Part shown: positions 56,320 through 64,000 of the stretch, piece by piece
How the letters are laid out: the number at the start of each line of letters is the position of its first letter
Position numbering within the stretch: the first letter of the stretch is position 1
NCBI RefSeq assembly: GCF_004211955.1
Contig: NZ_RHJI01000019.1
Span: 124,001 to 188,000, forward strand
DNA from: Escherichia sp. E1V33
GTDB taxonomy: Bacteria; Pseudomonadota; Gammaproteobacteria; Enterobacterales; Enterobacteriaceae
Length of the DNA stretch: 64,000 nucleotides
Direction of reading: 5' to 3'
Made by a program: the position numbers and the translations under genes
Notes under the pieces: generated by a model
Told to the model about the DNA's origin: nothing
The model's database searches: none
The model's input: only the letters and a program-made list of their open reading frames with translations

Positions 56320-59300
56320 CTACACCACCATCAACTGATGATTCGCCAGCAAAGTGGCGAGGTCGGTATGCACGCCCGTCAGCGTGACCACGTTAGTTGT
56401 CGCAAAAGTGCCGCCCGTGCCGTCGCGGTCGATCTGCACGATGGTGTCGCTGCCGCTCTGGGTGACTTTGACAAAATCACCGATGTTTCCGGCCTGCGCA
56501 TCCAGCGTCGCCACGCCGTTGACGTAGCTGGCTTTGCCGTTGCCGGTGTAGCCGCTGCCCTGCAACAGCTCGCGAATATCAATGCGATCGGTGTCGGCGG
56601 TGCCTTCCCAGGTGCCTACCGTAAAGCCATTCACCACGTCCGAGCCGTTGCCGCCGGTGGCGTCGCTGGCGTTGAGCAGTTTATAGAGCAAGGTGTCGTG
56701 GCCCCCGTTGCCGATGTTAATGGTGTCGTTGCCGCCGCGCCCTTCCAGCTGGTTATCGCCGCTGCTGCCGGTGAGGGTATCGTTAAAGTTCGAGCCGGAT
56801 ATCCCCTCAATATTGGTAAATGTCGAAGTGTTAAAGCCGGTGGCCTGCGCGGTGGTGACGCTTAAGTTCGCGGTCACGCCCACCGTCGAGAGCCGGAAAT
56901 CAACCACATCCATCCCGCCGTTCGCAAGCCAGGTTCCGGTGCCGGAGCTGTACACCCAGCCGCCGGAGCCGTCGTAGGTGTCGGTGCCTGCGGTGGCGAA
57001 GAAGGTGTCGTTATAGCCGGTGCCGACGAACTTGCCGTTATTGCTCGCCGTACCCGCTTCGGCGCTGAGGTCGTAAGCGTGAGTGGCATCGGTAGCCTGT
57101 AAACCGCCCCAGGTGGTATTGACCGTTTGATCGATATTGCTGGCGGTGGTGCCAGTGGATTTGATCAGCACCGCGTTGTAGGTTTCTCCGGCGTTCAGCC
57201 CGTAGAAGTTGACCAGCGCCGAGGTGTCGTTAACCCCCATCCCCGACTGCGGGTTGATGATTTGCGTGGCGACCAGCACCCCCGCCGAGTTGTACAGTTT
57301 TACGGTATTGCCGTAGTAGACGTTAATACCGTTAGGATCGGTGATGCGCAAATGCAGCGAGGTGCCGTAGCTCACCGTGTTGGTATTGCGGATCAGGAAC
57401 ACGCTGCCCGACTGTTTGGTCACCAGCACATCCACCGCGCCGTCCCAGTCGTAGTCCATTGCCGCCACGCCGCTGGTGGTGCCGCTCTGACTGCCGCCGA
57501 GTACCGACTGCGTCCAGTTGCTGGCGTTGCTGACGTTAGTATAAAGATACGACTGCCCGGTCTGGGCGATACGGGCGATATCCATCAGGCCGTCGTGGTT
57601 CCAGTCCACCGCCACGCTAAACTGGCTGGCGTAAGTGGTTGCCGTTGCCCCCACCGCCACCGGATTTCCCAGCACGCCGTTGGTGTTGAATAACAGCGAG
57701 CCGTAGTTAGCTCTTCCCTGGCTGGCAGGCAGGAACAGATCCATATCGCCGTCACCGTCAAAATCGGCCCAGGTCATGGAGACAGACGTCGAGTTACCAC
57801 CGCTGCCTGCAACGCTGAGGAAGGTGTTGATGGTGTTCTGCCCCCAGACAAACGTCCCGTTGCCCTGGCTGATGAGCGAAGACAACGTGTAATAGTTGTT
57901 CAGGTTGAAGGTGTGCTGAACCAGGTCGACCTTGCCGTCGTTATTAAGATCGACGCCGGAACCTTCGTTGAGTGAAAGATAGCCGTTCACCACCCCGCCC
58001 ACCGTGGCGCTCCCTCCGTTGTTCACAACGGTAGAGTTGCCTACCAGCGTACCTGCGTTGTTCCACAGGAAGGTGTTGGAGTCCGGCCCGCCCGCGTCGC
58101 CAATCCAGAAGTCGAGATAGCCATCGCCCTCTTTATCAAACGCCACTACCGAGCCATACCACGTCAAGGTGCCGACGGCGACCAGAATGGCGCTGGAAAA
58201 CGTGCCGTCGCCGTTATTGGTAAAGCCGTTGATATAGCCCGTACCATAGTCATCACGGGTGATAAACAGATCGCCCGTGCCGTTACGGTCGTAATCGGCG
58301 ATGGAGCTGGTGGCGTAGCTGTTGCCGCTCTGGTACAGCGTCAGGGCAGTTTTCGACCAGGTCAGCGGGTCGGTCGATTGCATCACCTGCTGGTTTGCCA
58401 GCACCGTCCACATCCCGTGTGTGTCAAGGCCGTAGGTCAGCCCCCAAGCGGTGGTTTTATTGGCGGTGGTCCAGGTCGGTGTGTAATCAATCGCTGCGTT
58501 CACCGTCACCGTGCCATTGCTGACGTTAGCGGTATTGCCGTTGCCCGCCGAGCTTTTTACCTGCGCGGTCACGTTATAGGCGGTCGCAGACGCTGCCAGC
58601 GCGTCGGTATCCGGCAACTGTACATACCAGGTGTTATGCGCCGGGTCGACCACTACCGCGCCGCCCGGCTGCGAGGTGTAGGTTTTGCCGTTGATTACTA
58701 CTTCAACATACTGCCCGCTGGCGAGTGCCGCCGTGATCACCCCGCTAATAATCGGCGTGGTGTCGCGCGTGGTCTGGCTGGTGATTTGCGCCAGCGTCGT
58801 CGGAATCGAGGTGTCGACCGTCAGAACAAAATCACTGGAGGAAGTGATATTCCCCGCCAGATCCACCACTCGCGCACTGTAGGTGTAGGCACCACTGACC
58901 AGCCCGCTGTCGCTGTAGGTCCAGTTCAGTGCGCCGACCATCGTTACCGCGCCTAACAGCAGCCCGTTACGGTAGAGGTAAACCACTTCACCGCTGGCAA
59001 GCGGCGCAGAGAGCACGCCGTTTAACAGCGGCGTGGTATCGTCAGTGGCCTGCGAACTGCTTAACGTTCCCTGCCGCTGCCCGACATCATCGGTATACGA
59101 CACAATCGTCGGCGTGGCGGTGGGGTTAATCGTATCAACTACCACCGTTTTTGATACCACCGGGCCGGTGTTACCCGCCAGATCCAGCACCCGCACCTGA
59201 TAAACATAGCTGCCGTCGGTCAGCGTGCGGCTGTCGGTGTAAGTCCACTGCGTACCGTTGGTGGTGAGGGTGATCCAGGTCGCGCCGCCATCAAGGCTAA

Positions 59301-62300
59301 TCTGCGCCACTTCGCCGCTGGCAAGCCCCGCTCCCAGCGAACCGGTCAGCGTGAGCGTGGTGTCGCTGGTGATAAAGTCAGTTGCCGAACTCCCCGTGTC
59401 GGTGCTGATACTGGCGATGGTGAGCACCTGCGCCGGGTTAACGGTGTCAATCTGCGCCGACTGGCTGCCGGTTGCGCCAACGTTGCCCGCCAGATCGACC
59501 ACCCGCACCTGCCAGGTGGTGGTGCCGTTGGTGAGGGTTCGCCCGTCAACGTAACTCCAGTTAAGGCCGTCTGCGGCGACGGTCACGTTCACCCAGGTTG
59601 CGCCGTTGTCGGTACTGATTTGCGCGAACTCATTAGCGCCGAGCGCAGCCCCCAGCACGCCGCGCACGGTAAGCGAGGTGTCGCTGGTAATAAAATCAGT
59701 GCTGCTGGCTCCGGTGTCATCGCTGATACCGGTAATCGTGATACTTTTCGCCGGTTCCGGGCTGGTGGTGTCGACCACCACGTTTTGCGTCGCGGTCTGC
59801 CCGACGTTCCCCGCCAGATCCACCACCCGCACCGTGTAGTTCCAGGTGCCATCAGTCAGTGTGCGACCATCGGCATAGCTCCAGCTGGTGCCGATAACGG
59901 TTAACGTAGTCCAGGTGACGCCGCCGTCGAGGCTGATTTGCGCCCGTTCATCGGCGGCAAGCGCCGCGCCGAGCGTCCCGCGCACGGTCAGCGTGGTGTC
60001 GCGAGTGACAAAATCGCTGCTGCTTAACCCGGTGTCATCGCTGATGCCCGCAATGGTGATGGTTTTGCTCGCCAGCGGCGCGGTGGTGTCCACGGTGACT
60101 ATCTGGCTGGCGGTGGCGCCGATATTTCCGGCGGTGTCGATCACCCGCACCTGATAGTTGTAATTACCGTCGGTCAGCGTCCGCCCGTCAAGATATGTCC
60201 AGGTCAAACCGCTTACCGAAAGATTCTGCCAGGTTGTGCCGCCATCGATGCTGATTTGCGCGAACTCACCGGCAGAAAGCGCCGCGCCCAGCGTGCCGCT
60301 CACCGCAAGCGTCGTGTCGCTGGTAACAAAATCGTTAGTGATCAAGCCGGTATCGGTGGTGATCGCGCTGATGGCGATGGTTTTCACCGCCGGATCTGGC
60401 GCGATGGTGTCGATCACCACGTTCTGGCTGTCAGTCGCGCCGACGTTGCCCGCCGCGTCAATCACCCGCACCTGATAGAGATAGTTACCATCGGTTAGCG
60501 TGCGGCTGTCGTTATAGCGCCAGGTCGTGCCGGTAACGGTAAGCGTGGTCCAGGTTACGCCGCCGTCGATACTGATTTGCGCCGTCTCGTTACTGGCAAG
60601 CGCGGCGGTGAGCGAGCCGTTGACCACCACCGGGCTGACGCTGGTGATAAAGTCGCTGGCGCTAAGGCCGGTGTCGGCTTGCAGGGAATCGATATTAATG
60701 CCCATCGCCGGAGCGCTGAGATCCACGGTAATGGTGTGATTGCTGCTGCCGGTATTGCCAATGGTGTTGCTCACCGAGGCGTTAATCACGTAGGCATTGC
60801 CGTCCGCCAGCGCGGTGACATCGGCGCTGCCGAGGGTGTAGCTCCAGCTACCGCCGGTCTGTACCGTGGTGGTGTAGGTTTTGCCGTTTAAAGTCAGGGT
60901 CAGCGTCTGTCCGACCGGGGCGGTGGTGGTGCCGCTGATCACCAGCGACGAGCCGTGTTCCGCCGCGTTCACTACATCGTCGCCCGCAAAGGTGTTGATA
61001 GTGACGGTGGGCACGTCGCCGTTCAGCGTCACGCCACGGCTGGCGCTGCCGGGGTTTCCGGCCTGATCGCTAACCGTCGCGCTAATGGTGTAGCTGCCGT
61101 CGCTTAATCCGGCAAACTGTTGCGCCGGAATAAACACCGACCAGCTTCCGCCGCTACCGACCGTTGCGGTCCAGGTTTGCCCGTTAAAGGTAACGGTTAC
61201 CGTCTGGCCCACTTCGGCGGTGGTGGTGCCGCTGATGGTTTGCCCGGCGAGCTGTTCAGCGTTGTTGATAATATCGTCACCCGCCACGGTGGCGATGGTG
61301 ACCGTTGGCGCAATGGTATCGACGGTCAGGGCGTGCGTGGTTTGACCGGGGTTACCGGCACGATCGTTCACGCTGGCGGTAATGGTCTGCGCGCCCTGCC
61401 CGAGCGCGGTCAGATCCGCCGCAGGCACGTTCAGCGCCCAGGTGCCATTGGCGGCAACCGTGGCAGTGTAAGTTTTGCCGCCAAAGGTGACGGTGACCGT
61501 CTGCCCCACTTCCGCGCTGGTTGAACCGTTAAGGGTTAACGGTTGCTGCTGTTCGGCGGCGCTGAGTCGATCGTCCGTCGAAACGGTGTTGATGCTGATA
61601 ACCGGTGCGGTCAGATCTACCGCTACGCTGCGCGAGGCCGTGGCGCTGTTTCCGGCGCTGTCCTGAGCGGAGGCGCTGACCGTGTAGCTGGTGCCATCCG
61701 CCAGTGCCGCAACGTCTGCCGCAGGCACGTTCACGCTCCAACTCCCGTTGCTCTGAATGGTGGCGCTGTAGCCTTTGCCGTTAAGCAACACGGTCACCAC
61801 TGTACCTGTCGCGAAATTAGTGCCAGTGCCGCTAAGGGTCAGTACACTGCCTGCTTCGGCGGCGTTAATAAGGTTATCGCCGCTGATGGTGCTGACCGAG
61901 AGCGACACTGCCGCCGTGTTCACCTGCACGTTGTGCGTCTGCGTGCTGCTGTTGCCTGCGCTATCGGTGATGGTGGCGCTGATGGTCACCGTGCCGTCTG
62001 CAAGGCCGGAAACCACGCTGGCAGGCACGCCGACGCTCCAGTTGCCGCTGGCATCGGTGCTGGTGACATACTGCTGCCCGGCGATGGTCACCACCAGGCG
62101 GTCGCCCGCCACCGCGCCCGCGGCGGTGCCGCTGATAATCTGCGCCTGAGTGTGTTCGACGTTGTTAATCACATCATCGCCCGCCACGGTGTTAAAGCTT
62201 ATCACCGGCGCGGTGGTATCGACGGTCACACCTTTGCTGGCGCTGCCAGGGTTACCCGCCAGATCGCTGACCGTGGCGGTCAGGGTATAGCCGTTATTGG

Positions 62301-64000
62301 CAAGCGCGGTTAAGTCGCTGGCAGGCAGCGTTAAGCTCCAGCTGCCGTCTGCCTGCACCGTGGTCTGGTAGTTAGTGCCGTTTAGCGTGACGATGAGCGT
62401 TTGCCCCGTTTGCGCCGTGCTTGTGCCGGAGACCGTCACACCTGCCGCCGCTTCGCTGGCGTTGATGATGTTATCGCTGGCAATGGTGTTGATGGTGACC
62501 GTTGGCGCGGCGCTATCGACGCTGTATTCGTGCGTTGCTGTGGCGCTGTTGCCGTTGACGTTAGTCACCCGCACCTGGGCGCTGGCATCGCCATCGCGCA
62601 GAGCCGCCATATCCGCCGCCAGAACGGTGGTGCTCCAGCTACCGTTTGCCGCCACCGTGGTGGTGTAGGTTTTACCGCCAAAGATGACGGTGACGGTTTG
62701 CCCCGCTTCGACGCCGGACGTGCTGCCGGAGAGCGTTAACGCTGCGCCTTTTTCGGCGGCGTTAATCACATCATCGCTGGTGATGCTGTTCATGCTGATG
62801 GCGACGGTAGTGAGATCAACGGTCACCGGATGGGTAATGCTGGTTTGCGTTCCGGCACTATTCGCCCCGCTAACGGTAATGTTCAGCGTTCCCGCAGGCC
62901 AGTTACTGACATCCGCCGCCGGAACGCCGACGCTCCAGCTGCCGTTCGCCAGCACCGTCGCGGCGTAAGTTTGGTTATTAATCACCACCGTCAACGCCGT
63001 GCCTGCCGCAAAACCGGAGCTGCTGCCGGAAATCACCTGCGCCTGAACGTGTTCGATCATATTGACCACATCATCGCCTGCAACGGTATCGACCCGCAGG
63101 CCGGGCAGACTGGCATCGATGGTGATATCGCGCGAGCCGCTGCCGGTGTTGCCAACGGCGTTGGTTACCGAGGCATTAACCGTTAACTCACCGTTACCCA
63201 ACGCCTGCCAGTCGGCGGCAGGCACACTGACGCTCCAGCTTAAATCTGGCTGCACGGTGGCGCTGTAAGTTTTACCGCCCAGTTCAACGGTGACGGTGCT
63301 GCCCGCCGCCGCACCGGTTACCTGGCCGCTGATAGTTTGCGCGCTGCCTGCCTCTGAAGCGTTGATAATATCGTCCGTCGCCACCGGATTAATGGTGACG
63401 CCCGGCAGCGCGGTATTGACCTGCACGTTATGGCTGGCGGTGCTGCTGTTGCCCTGGGCGTTGGTGACGCTCGCCGTGACGCTGTAGGTGGCTTCGCCCA
63501 GCGCGCTGACCGCCGAGGCAGGCACGGTAACGCTCCAGTTGCCGGAGGCATCCGTGGTGGCACTGTAGTTTTGTCCATTCAGCGTGACGGTAACCGCCGT
63601 ACCTGCGGGTTGATCGCTGGTGCCGGAAAGCGCCAGATTCGATCCTTTTTCCGTCGCGTTGATCACGTCATCGCCCGCGATGGTGTTGATGCTAATCACT
63701 GGCGCGCTGAGGCTGACGGTCACGGTACGGCTGGCGTCATCGCTGTTGCCCGCCCGATCGCTGACGCTGGCAGTGATGGTCTGCGCACCGCTACCGAGAG
63801 CAGTAACATCCGCCGCCGGAACGCCGACGCTCCAGTTGCCGGAGGCATCCAGGGTGGTGGTGTAGGTTTTGCCGTTGAGCTCAACGCTCACCACATCGCC
63901 CGCTTCCCCGCCCGTGCTGGTGCCGGAGATCACCAGCGCCTGAGCGTGTTCGGCATCGTTGATAATGTCATCGCCCGCCACGGTGTTAATAGTGAGAACG
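56320..64000 (-). CDS. Giant type I-secreted Ig-repeat/FG-GAP/RTX adhesin (5' end outside window)
   Basis: 2,559 residues are visible and the frame is still open at the right edge, so the protein is larger; the ATG near 63981 is internal to a repeat. From the edge leftward: eleven Ig-like repeats of about 97 residues with a (G/S)DDxINAAE entry motif (60,720-64,000). Next come about seven Ig-like repeats of a second type with the SDDTGxSxxDFITSDT pattern (58,500-60,710). An FG-GAP/VCBS-like region with DYDRNGTGD, DLNNDGKVD, DFDGDGDMD, DWNHDGLMD and DYDWDGAVD calcium loops follows (about 57,350-58,500). The C-terminal part has RTX nonapeptides (GSSGDNQLEGRGGNDTI) and a type I secretion tail ending LANHQLMVV (56,320-57,080). 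It is a surface adhesin of the BapA/SiiE/LapA kind. No N-terminal retention or LapG-type cleavage region can be judged here. Confidence 0.92.
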   Translation of the reverse strand, partial: VLTINTVAGDDIINDAEHAQALVISGTSTGGEAGDVVSVELNGKTYTTTLDASGNWSVGVPAADVTALGSGAQTITASVSDRAGNSDDASRTVTVSLSAPVISINTIAGDDVINATEKGSNLALSGTSDQPAGTAVTVTLNGQNYSATTDASGNWSVTVPASAVSALGEATYSVTASVTNAQGNSSTASHNVQVNTALPGVTINPVATDDIINASEAGSAQTISGQVTGAAAGSTVTVELGGKTYSATVQPDLSWSVSVPAADWQALGNGELTVNASVTNAVGNTGSGSRDITIDASLPGLRVDTVAGDDVVNMIEHVQAQVISGSSSGFAAGTALTVVINNQTYAATVLANGSWSVGVPAADVSNWPAGTLNITVSGANSAGTQTSITHPVTVDLTTVAISMNSITSDDVINAAEKGAALTLSGSTSGVEAGQTVTVIFGGKTYTTTVAANGSWSTTVLAADMAALRDGDASAQVRVTNVNGNSATATHEYSVDSAAPTVTINTIASDNIINASEAAAGVTVSGTSTAQTGQTLIVTLNGTNYQTTVQADGSWSLTLPASDLTALANNGYTLTATVSDLAGNPGSASKGVTVDTTAPVISFNTVAGDDVINNVEHTQAQIISGTAAGAVAGDRLVVTIAGQQYVTSTDASGNWSVGVPASVVSGLADGTVTISATITDSAGNSSTQTHNVQVNTAAVSLSVSTISGDNLINAAEAGSVLTLSGTGTNFATGTVVTVLLNGKGYSATIQSNGSWSVNVPAADVAALADGTSYTVSASAQDSAGNSATASRSVAVDLTAPVISINTVSTDDRLSAAEQQQPLTLNGSTSAEVGQTVTVTFGGKTYTATVAANGTWALNVPAADLTALGQGAQTITASVNDRAGNPGQTTHALTVDTIAPTVTIATVAGDDIINNAEQLAGQTISGTTTAEVGQTVTVTFNGQTWTATVGSGGSWSVFIPAQQFAGLSDGSYTISATVSDQAGNPGSASRGVTLNGDVPTVTINTFAGDDVVNAAEHGSSLVISGTTTAPVGQTLTLTLNGKTYTTTVQTGGSWSYTLGSADVTALADGNAYVINASVSNTIGNTGSSNHTITVDLSAPAMGINIDSLQADTGLSASDFITSVSPVVVNGSLTAALASNETAQISIDGGVTWTTLTVTGTTWRYNDSRTLTDGNYLYQVRVIDAAGNVGATDSQNVVIDTIAPDPAVKTIAISAITTDTGLITNDFVTSDTTLAVSGTLGAALSAGEFAQISIDGGTTWQNLSVSGLTWTYLDGRTLTDGNYNYQVRVIDTAGNIGATASQIVTVDTTAPLASKTITIAGISDDTGLSSSDFVTRDTTLTVRGTLGAALAADERAQISLDGGVTWTTLTVIGTSWSYADGRTLTDGTWNYTVRVVDLAGNVGQTATQNVVVDTTSPEPAKSITITGISDDTGASSTDFITSDTSLTVRGVLGAALGANEFAQISTDNGATWVNVTVAADGLNWSYVDGRTLTNGTTTWQVRVVDLAGNVGATGSQSAQIDTVNPAQVLTIASISTDTGSSATDFITSDTTLTLTGSLGAGLASGEVAQISLDGGATWITLTTNGTQWTYTDSRTLTDGSYVYQVRVLDLAGNTGPVVSKTVVVDTINPTATPTIVSYTDDVGQRQGTLSSSQATDDTTPLLNGVLSAPLASGEVVYLYRNGLLLGAVTMVGALNWTYSDSGLVSGAYTYSARVVDLAGNITSSSDFVLTVDTSIPTTLAQITSQTTRDTTPIISGVITAALASGQYVEVVINGKTYTSQPGGAVVVDPAHNTWYVQLPDTDALAASATAYNVTAQVKSSAGNGNTANVSNGTVTVNAAIDYTPTWTTANKTTAWGLTYGLDTHGMWTVLANQQVMQSTDPLTWSKTALTLYQSGNSYATSSIADYDRNGTGDLFITRDDYGTGYINGFTNNGDGTFSSAILVAVGTLTWYGSVVAFDKEGDGYLDFWIGDAGGPDSNTFLWNNAGTLVGNSTVVNNGGSATVGGVVNGYLSLNEGSGVDLNNDGKVDLVQHTFNLNNYYTLSSLISQGNGTFVWGQNTINTFLSVAGSGGNSTSVSMTWADFDGDGDMDLFLPASQGRANYGSLLFNTNGVLGNPVAVGATATTYASQFSVAVDWNHDGLMDIARIAQTGQSYLYTNVSNASNWTQSVLGGSQSGTTSGVAAMDYDWDGAVDVLVTKQSGSVFLIRNTNTVSYGTSLHLRITDPNGINVYYGNTVKLYNSAGVLVATQIINPQSGMGVNDTSALVNFYGLNAGETYNAVLIKSTGTTASNIDQTVNTTWGGLQATDATHAYDLSAEAGTASNNGKFVGTGYNDTFFATAGTDTYDGSGGWVYSSGTGTWLANGGMDVVDFRLSTVGVTANLSVTTAQATGFNTSTFTNIEGISGSNFNDTLTGSSGDNQLEGRGGNDTINIGNGGHDTLLYKLLNASDATGGNGSDVVNGFTVGTWEGTADTDRIDIRELLQGSGYTGNGKASYVNGVATLDAQAGNIGDFVKVTQSGSDTIVQIDRDGTGGTFATTNVVTLTGVHTDLATLLANHQLMVV

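Noticed and set aside
56071..63865. Many 60-260-codon frames on the plus strand across the adhesin and exporter genes
   Set aside because: They arise from the GC-rich, repetitive coding strand opposite; the same peptide patterns recur with each Ig repeat, so they are shadows.

Overview
The window is chromosomal DNA of an Escherichia coli strain or a very close relative. Gene after gene (cusRS, nfrBA, folD, cysS, purEK, the all/gcl allantoin cluster, selU, ybbPA-tesA, fetAB, qmcA, cueR) has the length and sequence I know from E. coli. The order is that of the 11-13 min region of K-12 read in reverse. Gene identities rest on recognising these proteins; no database search was run.

Layout. 1-8.65 kb: copper/silver efflux control (cusC start, cusR, cusS), then nfrB-nfrA-ybcH, the c-di-GMP-controlled surface-glycan locus used by phage N4. 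8.65-11 kb: a collapsed accessory junction at tRNA-Arg (argU). It holds a DHCW-type cupin gene, about 0.7 kb of gene-poor DNA, emrE, a frameshifted C-terminal scrap of a phage integrase, argU and an internally deleted scrap of a FimZ-like regulator. The sfm fimbrial operon and the DLP12 prophage body found here in K-12 are missing. 11-17.2 kb: housekeeping genes folD, ybcJ, ybcI, cysS, ppiB, lpxH, purE, purK. 17.3-37.4 kb: a complete purine-ureide utilisation cluster. It comprises ybcF-ylbF-ylbE-fdrA (oxalurate/oxamate and carbamoyl phosphate branch), allD-allC-allE, the gcl-hyi-glxR-allP-allB-ybbY-glxK run, allR, allA and allS, with two AllR-type operators. 37.5-47.7 kb: selU, a small toxin/antisense-RNA module where K-12 carries rhsD, then ybbP-ybbA, tesA, ybbO, cnoX, fetB-fetA and qmcA-ybbJ.

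47.7-64 kb is the accessory end. It starts with a four-copy tandem REP/BIME array. Next comes an AT-rich island with an HTH protein, a YadA-type trimeric autotransporter, a lipoprotein, a one-helix membrane protein and an unrecognised 407-residue protein. Then comes cueR, preceded on the same strand by a type I secretion operon: a giant Ig-repeat/FG-GAP/RTX adhesin running off the window, its ABC exporter and its HlyD-like adaptor. The adaptor and cueR overlap by four bases, so the copper regulator sits at the end of the adhesin secretion operon.

The items most worth a second look are the type I toxin-antitoxin-like module at 38.6-39.1 kb (27-residue DinQ-like peptide, divergent antisense RNA with 16 nt of perfect complementarity, a Shine-Dalgarno-masking palindrome), the autotransporter-lipoprotein-membrane peptide operon with six GTTTCT/AGAAAC motifs in its control region, and the adhesin/T1SS/cueR operon.
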